Assembly: GCA_016801845.1 (NCBI GenBank)
Contig: CM028912.1
Location: forward strand, 7,253,501 to 7,317,500
Direction: 5' to 3'
DNA: 64,000 nt
Source of the DNA: Polydactylus sextarius
Lineage: Eukaryota > Chordata > Actinopteri > Polynemidae
The notes beneath the pieces are model-generated. The model did no database searches and was not told the origin of the DNA. It was given only the letters and a program-made list of their open reading frames with translations. The translations under genes were made by a program, and so were the position numbers. Position 1 is the first letter of the stretch, and every line of letters begins with the position of its first letter. Below, one piece after another: positions 41,219 to 54,528 of the stretch.

Positions 41219-44060
41219 CTCCACAGAGCTCCAGAGAGAGGTAAACAGAACAGTCTGACATCCTCTTGCATCATGTGCCTCAAATGCAGCAGAGAAACAG
41301 CTAAACAAGCTGTGACTGTGACAGCTCTAAAGTGAGGTGGCGTTACTCAAGTCAGCGCTCGGCTCAGAAGTCAAAGCAATTTGTGACACCATTCTAGGCA
41401 GCTTATATCCAATTGAAGATCATTTTGATGTAATCATGAGAAAGAATAAGTTAAAATATTCAGCGTGAGGGTTTGGATTGAGATCCTCTTTTAAAAAACA
41501 CAAATAGATGTCACAGAACAGCTCCTGAAGAGCCAATACACTATGAGGTCTTCATGTTTCAACATAATCGGGTGACCTCTCTCAAACACCCTTCACACAC
41601 ACACGCGCGCACACACACATACACTCACCGCAGTAAATGCAGTAGGGTCAGTGGCTGTGCATCTAAAATAGCCTCTGACACAAAAACCTCACTTGTACCG
41701 AAGGCGGGGGAGGTGGAGCTGAGCAAACCCGGATAAACACATGGAGTAAATTGGCACAGCCTTTCAGGAAGACACTGCAATATTCTTAGCATTTTTATGT
41801 GGAGGTTTACACACTGTAAGATTCTACTGTACATGTGCGTCAGAGAGGGGGAGATAGAGAGACAGCTGTAAGCTCAGGCGGATCGATAAAAAATGCACCA
41901 AGTGACTCTGTCCTCGTCTCTTATTTACCCTCGGTGCATAGGTCCTGGGTTGAGGTGACCACATTGCAGTACTTAATGATTATTTCAAACAGATAGAGGT
42001 GCAACTCTGTACCAAATTCACAATAAATAAACCACTGACATTGCTACAAAATCACTACAACCCAGAGAAATATCAAATATTACAGAGTGTGTGTTTAGTA
42101 TAAAAGCTCAAGAGAACATAATGTGAAGGTATAAGCAGGTGAATCACAGCTCTCAGTCATTGCTCCTCTTATGCTATTTGCTTAACGAAACTGAGGGTCA
42201 GAGTGAAACCCAGCTCTTTTCTGCTGCCCTAACGGGGAGGTGGGATGCTTTAGATTAGCATCTTCACAATAACCTGCATCCTTCCTACCACCACTATCAC
42301 CGCCAACCACCCACATACTCTGCCTCTCTTCCTCTCCTCCCCAGGGGAAGTCAGTACACTCCTGCCCTAATGGGGGATTCTTTGAGTAGGCTACTGCCTT
42401 TTATCCCCCCTAGGCTGCGTTAGTGTGTGTATATGTGTGTGAGTGTGTGTGTGTATGTCTAAGCTTGTGCTCTAACATATAGGTCTAAAAGTGTGTTTGT
42501 GTGTGTGAATACCCTTACCTCCCCCTTCCCCCAACATATGCACTGTGTACATACGACTCACAATAGCTTGTCTGCTAAATGCATCACAGCACATGTGCAC
42601 TCACATGCACTCTAAAAGATCGACCTAGATGTTTCACAATAATTGTACAATGCAAGCACACAGAGACACCAATACACTGACTCATCTACAGTATCTCCTG
42701 TAAACAAGACACTTCAGACACTTAATTCACAATATTTTTTAGTTTATTTTTTCAATTCCCCCCCATAAATACAGACATATATGTAGACATATGCACAAAT
42801 ATACAAGCTTAAAGCTTTGGCTTTGGTGTTTAATAGTCTTGCAGTGTCCTCTTGATGCAGCATCACGAAGCGCCTACCCTACCTAACCTCACTTTATGCT
42901 GACACAACTAAATCCACACCAACATACAGCATATGGAAACAGACAATAACGGACCAACCAAAACATTCCTACACACTGACACTTATTACATCAAATGTGT
43001 GCGCAGTTATTTTTGCTCACTGAGTTTTTCCCCTTGGTTTGACCCATTCCAGCTCTCCAACACCACTCAATAAAAGCCAGCAGCTGTGTTTACATCTATT
43101 ACTCATCTACTCATGCCTTCACTTTGATTATTTTTCCTCTCTTTTTCAACCGATGCTGTGTCGTGCTGATACCTGGTTGAGGCAAGCTAATCGAGACGAG
43201 GTTTTTGGAGGTACATAGCGTGGACCAACACTCAGTTGTGTTAAAGCCAAAGAGCCTGTGGAATGCCACAGGCACCCCAAATGGATTCCACATGTTGTTT
43301 GCATAATTTCCTCTCCTAACAGTTCACCTACAGTACAACTGGAAACAAAGTTCACAGTGATCCATGCAGCATCCTTGTGCAGGTCTGTTGAAAACATCTG
43401 CGCCGAGCCTCAAGAGACACAGCTACTCAAAGATTCTGTAAGGGGAAACTCTTCCTGTAATACCAGTTTAAAATGGTCTAAAACAATCTTAAAATGCTGA
43501 CTTTGAATGCTCTTCCATCCTCTTTTCTTGGCCTGCTTCCCTTTCTCCTTCCTTCTGTTAAACTAAGCGTTATTTTGCTGAAACAAAACAGACACTTGGT
43601 TCAAAGAGGAAACATCACCACAGACAGACAGATTGACATGCCTTTCCATCCTAGAAATGGAAACATGTCGAGCAACCTTAAAAATCAGAGTCTGGGGGCA
43701 AGCTTTGCTATATGAGTCACTTCCAGTAAGCACTGAGTGTGCAGCTCAAGAGATGGTGTCAGAACTAGAACAAAACTTGGATCAAGTTGTTGGTCAGACA
43801 TCACCATGTTAAAGTCTACCTCCCCTTTAAATCTACTTGTTTCACAACAACAGATTTCCTTCTGTCAAAAGATAAGCTTGGCTCTATGAGAGTGGCTCCT
43901 TGTAAGTATTTGACACAGGAATGCGGCAAAAATTCAAAATACTCACACTGATGTTTGACAAGCTGTAATCATCCATGTTATATTGTAGCTCTTTCTGTTT
44001 GTGTCCACTATTTAGAATATCAACCTCAAGAGGCACTGCTTTTGCACAATACGTTCCATA

Positions 44061-44088
44061 CTCTCTCTCTCTCTCTCTCTCTCTCTTT
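44061..44088. repeat. (CT)n microsatellite
   Basis: Perfect CT repeat of about 28 bp in otherwise unique non-coding sequence. Confidence 0.93.
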
Positions 44089-47000
44089 TAGTCACAAAAC
44101 ACACACACGCTAGTACTCCATGTACACCCTTAACTCAATTTTGGTAAACAAACATGGGCTGGACACTGGGGTCAAAGGTTGAATCCACAAGAGTATACGC
44201 AAAAGGGAAAAAGAACATTTTGTCAACTTCTGTCATGATGAAATAACAACACAGGGAGTTCAGTTCACAACCATCACCTACAAATATTAGTCTAATTTCA
44301 CGCACAGGAAGTTCAGCATGTGTCTTAATATTCAGAATGAAACAATATTCAAGTGGGTGCTGATGTTTCAGATATTTAACCCCCTCGAAGCATGACCTTT
44401 TTGATCCATTTAGCTATTTGACAAGATGTGTCTATCAATATGCAAATACATTTGTTTGGCTGCTATCGACATTGGGTTAGCATGACCTTGACACATTGGT
44501 CTATTGTAAGAACCTGTAGGGAGGTGTGTGTGCGTTTGTGTTTCAAGGTCTTTGAATGTGGCAGTTTCCAATAACTGATACCTCTAAAGATGCGACAGCA
44601 CCTTTACAACCTAAGGATATCCCACAATGCACATAGTGCATAAAACATCTTGGTAATATTCCTTGGCTTACAGTCAAGCATCCAAATGAATCCAGCCTTA
44701 CTGTGCACTGCATTGATCCGCAATCAATGATGATACACTCCATAACACCCACCCAGATCAATGATACAGCAGTCAGTCAATATGCCAGCAGTTAACCCAG
44801 CTGATTAGGGGTAATACAGGGAATTTCACATTTCCCTGAATAACACAGCAAGGCTACTTGTTGTCGAGGTGCACATAGAGCACAGAGCACTGGACTTCTT
44901 CCTGAGAGATTCAATCTGTCAACACATGCCCAATTTGTGCGTTGTGATCTGTGGCAGACAGATGATGCATTTAGTCGGGGAATCCTGCAGAGCAATTAAA
45001 TGTGCAGGGCAGAGCGGTGTTGATGGACAGATTGAGTCTATCCGTTGGTGATTGGCTTTTTAATTGAGTCCCCCCACCTGCACTGATCTCTATCATAAGC
45101 CTTTGGACCATGCCTTGGCGTTCAGGAGGTTGAGCCATTGAATGCATCAGAGTGGTTGCAGCTGTTTGATGCATTTGGTGGTGATGGTAACTCAGAGTAT
45201 ACTGCATCATATTGCTCATAATACCACCAGTATGGTTTTTAATGTGATAACAATTTTAACAACATTGCAAGTGTTACATCATGATTATGTGCGGCAGCGA
45301 CAAGCAGACAGCAGCGACAAGCTGAAACACCTGATTGAGTGCAAGGTGAGCCAAAAACTAGGAGAGAGAACAGGAGAACAACATCCTAAAAAAAGACCAT
45401 TATATACACCAATGTGTGTCAAAACCCAAGAAAAATGATGGCAGTCATTTTAAGAAATACCTGACAAGAAAAACAAACAAATATGTTTACCTTCCAGTGA
45501 TAAAGCCCTCTGGTGGTGGCAGGAAGTATGACTGACATTGTTAATGAGCCACAAAGTCAGCACAGCAGGAGGAAGTCAGGATGGATGGATGGATCAACAA
45601 GACAAATGACCTTAACATGGGAGACTGCCATTTGTTTCCCACTCCTATCAAAGCCAACAACCACTCCACAGCCTTAAACTTGTGGTTATTCCTGTAAACA
45701 TGACACTGAAGGTCCGTTAACTTTAACAAAGGAGAAATTTTTAACCCAAACCATGACCTTGCTTTTCAACCTCACCAAGCTGTTTTTGCGCCAAACCAGA
45801 CTCATCATAAAATGCATGTTTTCTTTCTAGAGGACATGAATAAACAACTAATTCTGCGGTTTAATATGGAGCACTTGTTAGAATTAGTGATGAGGCGTAC
45901 TTTATGTGACATACGGTGTAACACAGTGAGAAGAAATGACCTCAGTTGTCAGTATTTGTTCAGCTAAAGACGCCAGTTCAAACAGTCAGAAAGGATGCTT
46001 TAAAACAGCTCATTAAAAACGAACTTGGAAAAATGTTGTGAGCAAACAGCAACAAATCACTTTGCTGATTCAAATCTTTTCATGAAGTCCTGTTCAAAGA
46101 TTTGGAGCCATTAACTTAAGTACTTCCATCACTTATTTGTAAAGGCATCACTGTTGCTGCTTCGAACCGATATATTCACTTTCACGTTCACAAGAGTTGT
46201 TAAACCAGGATTGTTTCTGTGACTTTTGGTGTCTGTATCGAAGCCATGTCTCAGTCGTAATGAGGATGATGATGATTCATTATAGTCAGTTCCATTAAAA
46301 GATTCGACGTGAAAAGATTTGTTCGTCCATTTCACTGAACTGAAATTATCCAGTGCTTACTGCAACACGTGTAGTTCAATGTTGCAGTAATTAACATCAA
46401 ATTATTCTTCACCATTTCATCACATTACCATGAATAATTCTGGGTATCGCAAAAAAAAAAAAAACCTCAAAAAAAAAAAAAAAATATTTAGCAGAATTAC
46501 ATTTTTTTCAAGTATTATCACCCTCTCCTAATAGAGACCTTCAATCATTTGTTCGTCAGTGCCAAGAAATATTTATATGTTGCCTGTTCCAATATGATTC
46601 TCTCGCACAATGTACTGTAGAGCCGGCTCTACATGTGTGGTAATATCAGCCTGCTTATTCATGCACAGGGAAAAGGCCCCTTTTGTAAATGGATTTAAGT
46701 GAGAGTTTAAATGGGCACTAATCTCGCTCGCTGAACATCCGTGAGCTGCAGGGGGTCTCGTCCTCCCCCCTCATCTTTTTCTTTTTTTTTTTTTTTTTTT
46801 GTATTTTTTTCCAGTTTTGTAGATGGCACCCCCACTTAGAAACACACACACACAAACACACACCCTACGGCTGTTACACGGTAAAAGCAGAACAGGGCCT
46901 CTCCACAACGCGGGGGTAAAGTCACAGAGGTCAGTGCTCAGTTTCCACATCAAACCCAGGAGCAGAGGCCAGAGTCTCATCCCCCCCTCCCACCTTTCTC

Positions 47001-47455
47001 ACTCGCTCCCTCCCTCTCTCCTGCTCTCTTGCTCCCTCCCCTCCTCTTGCCACCCCCCACCTTACCACCACCACCACACACACACCATCCTCCTCCTCCC
47101 CCTTGCTGGATGTACAAATGCCTTTGCTGTCAGCTCTGCCCCGGTCCCCTGTAATTGAAAATAACAGCCAAGGGCCAGCCCCCGGCCACTCTCCCCAGCC
47201 TGGTGGCTCTCTGCCTCTCTGACAGCCACCCATCAATACCAATGACTATTACCCTGGAAGTGAGAGCGCTGCCGATGACATCCAAGACACCACCCCTGCA
47301 ACACACACACACTCTCACATACACACATACACACACCTCCTCCCCCCCAGTGTCCTTCCTCCGCTACCCGAGCCTCCTAATGTTTAACCCGTTGCTAACA
47401 GCCTCCTCTCTCTGTCTCTAAGCTGCTACAGTAGGCTACGGTAGGCAAACAAGCC

Positions 47456-47457
47456 TG

Positions 47458-47508
<51 letters not shown>
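47456..47508. repeat. (CT)n-(CA)n compound microsatellite
   Basis: CT repeat running straight into CA repeat, in a broader 46.98-47.55 kb region of pyrimidine-rich, C-rich sequence with CCTCC and CACAC units. Confidence 0.94.
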
Positions 47509-47510
<2 letters not shown>

Positions 47511-48252
47511 TACACAAATGCACATCCTCACAAACATACACAAATGCACACACACAAGAAACTCTCATAAGACAGACACAAAACTCTGACAAGCAGCAAA
47601 CTTTTTTTTTCCCTAGCTGAGAAGTGCTGAGAGAGAGTTCGGTGCGGTGCTGTCTCACTTCACATTCTCATATTCCCCCACCAAGACATTCAGTCAATAT
47701 TATTCTACAACACTGCTGCACAGCTACGGCTGAAATGTTTTGAAGTTGCTTCAGAGGTAAATAAGTGACACAAGAGATTTCACAACTGGAGCCGGCGCTG
47801 TAAAAGTCAGGATGCTGCCCTTGCCCACAGTCATTCAGAGTATAATCACTTTTTTTTTTGTCTTGACAGCTTATGAATTTACGTGAAGAGAGAGAGGGGG
47901 GGGGGGTGTTACATGTCCATTCAGCACCATGCAGGGTCTCTTGTTTTCTTCCCCCCTCAGTGACAGACACCAGACACAATGCCATAGGTGATCTGAGTTG
48001 TCATCTGCTTTGACAGAGCAATGACAGCTGAACGAGACGCACTGAACACAAGCACAAAGCCCAGCAACGTGACAAATGAAGCACACAGCAGCAGCAGCCA
48101 GCAGAGGAACAGGACGAGAAAAATACACAGACCTTGTCAGAAGCTGCAGAGCCGTGGAGACCAGGACACTGTTTTCCTCTCTACAGTCCTCTCTGTCTCC
48201 TCTCCTCCTCTCCCTCTCCTCTCCTCTTCTCTCCTCTCACTCTACGCGAATG

Positions 48253-48390
<138 letters not shown>

Positions 48391-48589
48391 AGTGAGCAGC
48401 TCCCTCCCCTTCTGCCTCTCAGCTGCTCAGCTTAGGCAGTTCTCAGGAAATGAATGGGAGCGCACAGAGAACTGTTGTACTTGCAAATGACTTACCCCGA
48501 GTCACATGATCCGCTAAATGTAGGGTGGGCCGGTGGGTGGAGGCTTCATAAGCAAAGGGAAGACAATATACTCTAAGCTTTAACAGCAT

Positions 48590-48745
48590 GCATCGAATTA
48601 CACGGGGCCCCTCCGGGGAGGTTTCCGACGCGTCCGCTCTCAGTCAGTACGAACTCACTGTGTACCCTCCTGGAGACGCGCGGAGTGCCCCGGGCTGGGG
48701 GTGAGTACCGGAGCACCTCCCCGTTTAAAGGGGCCGGAGAGGAAG
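48590..48745. promoter_or_regulatory. CpG-rich block, candidate promoter / untranslated first exon
   Basis: About 15 CpGs in about 150 bp, the densest cluster outside exons, including GACGCGTCCG and GACGCGCGG. Each strand has a strong donor motif: minus CA|GTGAGTTC with GT at 48658-48657, and plus GGGG|GTGAGTAC with GT at 48701. On the minus strand a TTTAAA sits about 70 nt before that donor. A promoter with a non-coding first exon of klf12 is the simplest reading, because the gene lies downstream on that strand. Direction and activity are not provable from sequence alone. Confidence 0.45.
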
Positions 48746-50373
48746 GTGTATGGAAAAAGGGGGGATTTAATAAATAAATGTTACTATATTTGTTTAGCCG
48801 TGTGATATTTACAGGAATTATTACTCTCAGTCTACACATGTAGACATAAATAATGAGAAAACCAAATGTTTCCGTTTGGTTCATTGTCAATAAAAACATT
48901 TTATAAGTTGTAATTTATTTACAATCGAGCTAAAATAAAAACTTAATTGATCGATCAGTAGATCAGACAATTAAAAAGCAGTTATTTTCATATTCGATTC
49001 ATCATTTAAGACATTTTAAAGCCGATGATTTTACAATTTAATGAAAATTTTTGATAATTTTATTTTGTTTGACGCGTTCACATTTGATAAATTATTGCTG
49101 TAACTTATCATATTAGACGTATTAGATAATAAATCTTTTTTTTTTTTATTTTTTTTTTTTTTTAATAGTGATGTGAAATTAGGCTCCATAAAACTGCAGC
49201 GTCATTTCCTTCACAGTTTCATTATATTTTATGGACTACATTGATATAGTTGATATAGTATTTAAATATGTTATATGTTATTAATCATTACAATTCTATT
49301 TACAGTAATCACGGACATACACCAACATTTATTTACAGAAAATGTAAAATAATCCATACACATTACACAGGAAAACAGACTATATAATTATTTTTATCAT
49401 CATCAATTATCAATCATCATCATTGATAAACAGTTTGATCTATAAAATGTCAAGCTGATATTTCCACATGGTTTGATTTGATTTACCATCAGTTTTTTTT
49501 ATTTTGTTTTTTCCTGAAAACAGACACAAACAATTAAATAATCATCAGAATTCTTCAGATCGTATCTGACATGAATCAATAAACTTATCAATCCAGCTCT
49601 AAATGACTGAATCCCTCAATTCTCACCACATATGTGTGTGTGCAGTAAAACGTTGTATGGATAATAATACTATTTTTGTTATTTTAGTTTCTGCTCCTAC
49701 AGTGAAAAGCCACATTTCTGCCTGCTGTTTAAGTGATTAGCCTTGAATACCATCCTGGAACATTTCCACATAATGAGTGCTTTTAAATTCTCTTCTGTAC
49801 AATGCCTGTATGTCAGTTTTCCTCCTGGTGTTCTCGGGCTTGATGAAAGGTATCCCTGTGGTATGAGAGGCTGATGCTGCCGAGCGCCCACAGCCAGTCC
49901 CCTGGGAGCTCTAATTAAGGTAAAGGAAGCAGGACTCATCTGCATGGCTGATGGAGCCCATACCACTTTACATGGTGCAGGCTTTATCGTGAAGCTGGAG
50001 CAGCATGACTGAGAGAGCCACAGATGATAGGAAGAGAGAGGGAGGGAGGGGAAAAAAAGTGTATTTACAGTAGTACTGTAAGCCTGATCCAACTGCTACC
50101 CACTTAATATTCATTCTGTTTCACACCAGATACTGTATGTCTTCTGTTTGCAATGAATGGCGGATAAAATGGTTGGGTGGAGACGAGAGGATGGAACAAA
50201 AGGGACACAGGGAAAGGGAGACTAGATTAATAAGGTTGTATGTGCTGGATAGAGAGGTGGCAGGCTGATTGTATACGGGTGAATTAAGAAGTATTTTTCT
50301 GGCTGCCTGGATAGGAGGAGCTCCAATGGGAAAAGAGGTTGGATGAATTAATGAATGAATTGATGGATGGAGG

Positions 50374-50504
50374 CAGTGGTGTAGTGGAGGGTATACACAG
50401 GTATATTATTTTTCAGTCAACATTGAGTATACCCACTTCTCAATCTCGTCTGATGCGCAACATTCAGTGGTATACCCACTTCTCCAGGGACCACTACACC
50501 ACTG
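50374..50504. mobile_element. Short hAT-like MITE
   Basis: A 131-bp element with perfect 14-bp terminal inverted repeats, CAGTGGTGTAGTGG and CCACTACACCACTG. Flanking octamers are GATGGAGG (50366-50373) and GATGGATG (50505-50512), 7 of 8 matching, as expected of a hAT 8-bp target duplication. Because the flank is a GGAT microsatellite, the octamer match alone is weak. Inside, GGTATACACAGG near the left and GGTATACCCACTTCTCCAGG near the right extend the symmetry. It has no coding capacity. Confidence 0.75.
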
Positions 50505-50537
50505 GATGGATGGATGGATGGATGGATGGATGGATGG
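50505..50537. repeat. (GGAT)n microsatellite
   Basis: About eight GGAT units adjoining the MITE right end; related GATGGATGG sequence lies to its left. Confidence 0.95.
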
Positions 50538-50875
50538 CGGGGTGATGGATTATGCAAGTGATGTAAATTACAAATATGAGAATAAACACTGAGAAGAGTA
50601 CGTACATAAGTACGTACGTAACAGTACGTACATAACAGATTCAATAATGGGAAATACTGCTGAATAATATGATATGCAACTGAAACTGTGCAAAAATATC
50701 AAGTCTGTGACATTTGAAAGCAATTCAACATAATTTTGTTGAAAAAGAAAAAAAAAACATTAGACTTTCTCCACTGTCATCCTCCACTCAGCATAATCTG
50801 ACATATCTGCCATCCCATCACCATTTGTTTTAATATTTCACTAAATCTAACTAAATCAATCTGCAATCTCTCTCG

Positions 50876-50877
<2 letters not shown>

Positions 50878-50921
<44 letters not shown>

Positions 50922-50922
50922 T
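50878..50922. repeat. (CT)n-(CA)n compound microsatellite
   Basis: CT repeat joined to CA repeat, like the array at 47456-47508. Confidence 0.94.
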
Positions 50923-51078
50923 GAAATTACACACATATGGTTATTCAGCTTTTGGTCTCGAGTGTATTGATACATGAGAATGGTCAATTAAAGATTAATG
51001 TGATATTACCGATCTCAGAGACAATTTTGATTTGTGTGATGAGATGGGGCAAGATAGTTAATAGGCACTTTGAAGGTT

Positions 51079-51080
<2 letters not shown>

Positions 51081-51146
<66 letters not shown>

Positions 51147-51153
51147 ATGTGTG

Positions 51154-51201
<48 letters not shown>
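51081..51201. repeat. Long (GT)n microsatellite
   Basis: About 120 bp of TG with a central TATATGTGTATGTGTGATG interruption. Confidence 0.97.
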
Positions 51202-53795
51202 TGGAACACTAATGTAACATCAGCCGTAAGGCCCGGTGATGATCCTTGTAATGACGTCCTGAGGAGCTCTTTCAAATAAAATCCTCACTGTGTAACTGGT
51301 GCCTGAGGAGTCCTGGCATGCGTTGAAGGAAAGGCAGGCAGAATGGAGCGCAAACAAGCGCTTCGAGGGAGGTGGAAGAGGGAGGAGTGTGGTTGGAAAA
51401 GAGGAGGGGGTGGAGGGAGGTGGGTGGGGAGGGTGCTACAGAGATATGCTGAGGAGAGTTGCTGAAGAGGAGGGAGACAGAGAGGATGATGGGAGATGGT
51501 CTGAGGGACCTGGGGGAGGGGTCACAGTATGGATGGAGAGAGGTATCTGAAGAGTTCAAGCTCCTAGGCCTCATCCGGTTGCCCCACACCCCAGTAAGAC
51601 TTATTAAACACCTGAGACACAAGCTCCACTCCCAAGGCTACGCCAACCCAAGACAGGTTGCTAATGCATCACCCTGGGGTGGGAGCAGTTCAAAGACGGT
51701 GTGGGTGTCTGGGGGGATCATTTGCAGTTCGGCATAATAAGCTGCAAGATATCAAGAAGGGCATTATCATTAGGCACTTGTCTCTTGCATCATCTGACCC
51801 AATCTCATCAAATTATTGTAACACCATTCATCATTTAGTCACACGCTACAAAATGTCTACACTTGAGGGGGCGAAAATTCTTACTGTGTAAACGAAGAAA
51901 ACATGAAAAAAACAGTGAGTGTGTGTGTGTTGTGTAATGCTACAAGTGAGTGATATGATGCTCCCCTCCTGTTGTCTCTGGCTGAACTTTAGACTCTGGA
52001 CTGAAAGAACAGACATGCCAGACGAGGAAGTAGAGAGCAGTGAAGCTAAACACAACCTGTTACTTCACAGTCAGGAGGGAATAGGGGGAAGGTGAGGAGA
52101 GAGTGAGAGTGAAAACGGGGAAAACGGGGGAGAAAAAAACACTCAAGAAATGAAGAGTGTTCTGTGATTCTTTGTTTGAGTTATAGTCACTATAATCAAT
52201 ATGAATCCACAAAAAAACAAAAAAAAAACCACATTGTTTCCTTTCTTTTTCTTTTTTTTAAGGAGATAAAACAATATGGAGGATCATTTATGGCTCACTT
52301 TTGAATATCTAACAGTACAGTATTTTAATATCATTTCAAAAAGTTAAAATGACACAAAATGAATAAAGCAATGAAATACAAAAAAATAAATAAATAAATG
52401 GTTGTGAGAGACTTAATAGTGAAGAATCAACTTGAAACCTTGAAAACAGGGTGGACATGAATATATATTCATAATGTCAGACAGAGCCTGGTTTGTTGGA
52501 AATAAAGTGCTCACCTCCAGAGCTTCTCTTTTATCCCCAGCAGTCGTTCTGTTCTCACCACGAATGCCCGACACAATTGGGTGACATACACAAATGAGAA
52601 GCGTTTGCTCTCAGCTTCACAAGTCAAGGTTTTCTGTCCTCCAAAATGAAATCTGAGATGTACAATGGACCAGCTCCAGCCTGTTCAGCCTCTCTGCCTG
52701 CCTGTCATGCACAAAATCTTTGACTATTTTGACAAAACTCTTTCTTTCAAGGGGTTCACCTGCTGTAGATCATATCATGTTCTTTATAATCTATACAAAC
52801 CTCTGCTTCAGGTTTTTTTTCACTTTTTTCTGCACTTGCTGTATTTTTTTTATTTTATTTTATTTATTTATTTGGTAAAATCTGTTTCTCATTGTTGACT
52901 GGAAATCTGAGTAAATCCAACAGCGGCATAGAATCATATTCACAGTTCATCTGTAATCACATTTTGCAAGGGAAACCACCTCAAAGAGGAACTAATTTGT
53001 TTACAGTCACCTTTTTGTCTTGTCTTTCACCACATGTGACACCACAAGTGGCAGATAGAAATATTAACTATTAATTCATATTTAACTGCCTTTAAAATTA
53101 ACATTAAATTGTTTTTAATTTCATCACATTTGAAGTATTTGAATTAAATATTTTCTTTTGAATTTTTTTACACACTATGAAGATTAATTCAACTACTGTG
53201 AATATCGTACTAAGTACTTGAACAGTACTTGAATATAAGTACTGCTTCATTTTTAAAACACGGGTGGTTTCAAGTGTCCTGATTGCACCAACTGACAAAA
53301 CTAGTTGCAAAGTCATGAAATCACACTTGTACGTCCAAGTCTTAAACTGACAGATGAGACAAACCATCCTCTTCCTCTAGTAGATGAGTGTGAAAAACAC
53401 AGTGAAGTAACAATAAGTAAAACACACTTGTGAGCAGATGGAGACTGACTAATAAGGTTTTATTTCTTATTAGTTTGTTGAATGATAATTCTGTATATGC
53501 CTTCTCTTTACACTCGTAATAATTTGTAACTTTTTGTCTTCACCGAACACCAAGATGAAATTTATCATAAAGGATTACTTTGCTTCTTTTACTGGTTTTC
53601 ATATATGTTGTGTTTAGTTAGTTAGTTTGTTTTTTTGCTGCAGCTACTGATTTAAAGTGGCCTCTTCTTATGTGATGCAATACTATACGAGGACTTTGCA
53701 GTAATTCATTGTAATTTTGATGTCTTGCATCAACAGATTGCTAAATTTCCACAGTAAATGATACCAGCTGATGGTTCACTACACTGAGGTGGCTG

Positions 53796-53796
<1 letters not shown>

Positions 53797-53821
<25 letters not shown>
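53797..53821. repeat. (AT)n microsatellite
   Basis: About 25 bp of perfect AT repeat. Confidence 0.94.
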
Positions 53822-53826
<5 letters not shown>

Positions 53827-54496
53827 AAAACTCAAGCACATGTTCGCTGCCATATGCATATACGGTTGAGCTTAGGTTTATACCACCGCTGGGACTTCCA
53901 CATCAGATGTATCCAAGCTCCCAGATGAACTTGCTTCTCTTTAGTCATACAATATTCTGCTACTTTTATATTATAATAATGAACATGTGAATGGTGAACA
54001 CAGCTATAAGTAAATTATTGATACCATACATATATTTATACATATATTTATTCATGTGCATCCATCATAAACTAATTCCAAGTATGCAGCACTGTATGGT
54101 GTGTAACACCGGCTGTTTTATCAAACTTATATACTGTTAATATCTGAATTTATGTTGTGTCTGAGTATGAAAAACACCACCAGAATATAACACTTAACAA
54201 GGGATTTCGAACCATATCTCTGTGGTCTTTTATTTTCCACTATGTACCATCGCAATATGTGAAGAAAGGTCTGCAAGTACAGTAGTAGTCAAGAATGCAG
54301 TATAAGAGCAGATTTAATAATCAAACAGATCAAAGGGAGATGGTAGAGAAAATGAGAGATGGCGAAGATAAAAGTAGATAAATAACAAGAATGACCATGA
54401 GAAACACAGAAGAAAGGTAATGCAGAAAAATGCAGAGTATTAGGACATCTGCCTGCTCAGGGGGCCTTGCCTGGTCTAGTGACTATGCATGCAAGC

Positions 54497-54528
<32 letters not shown>

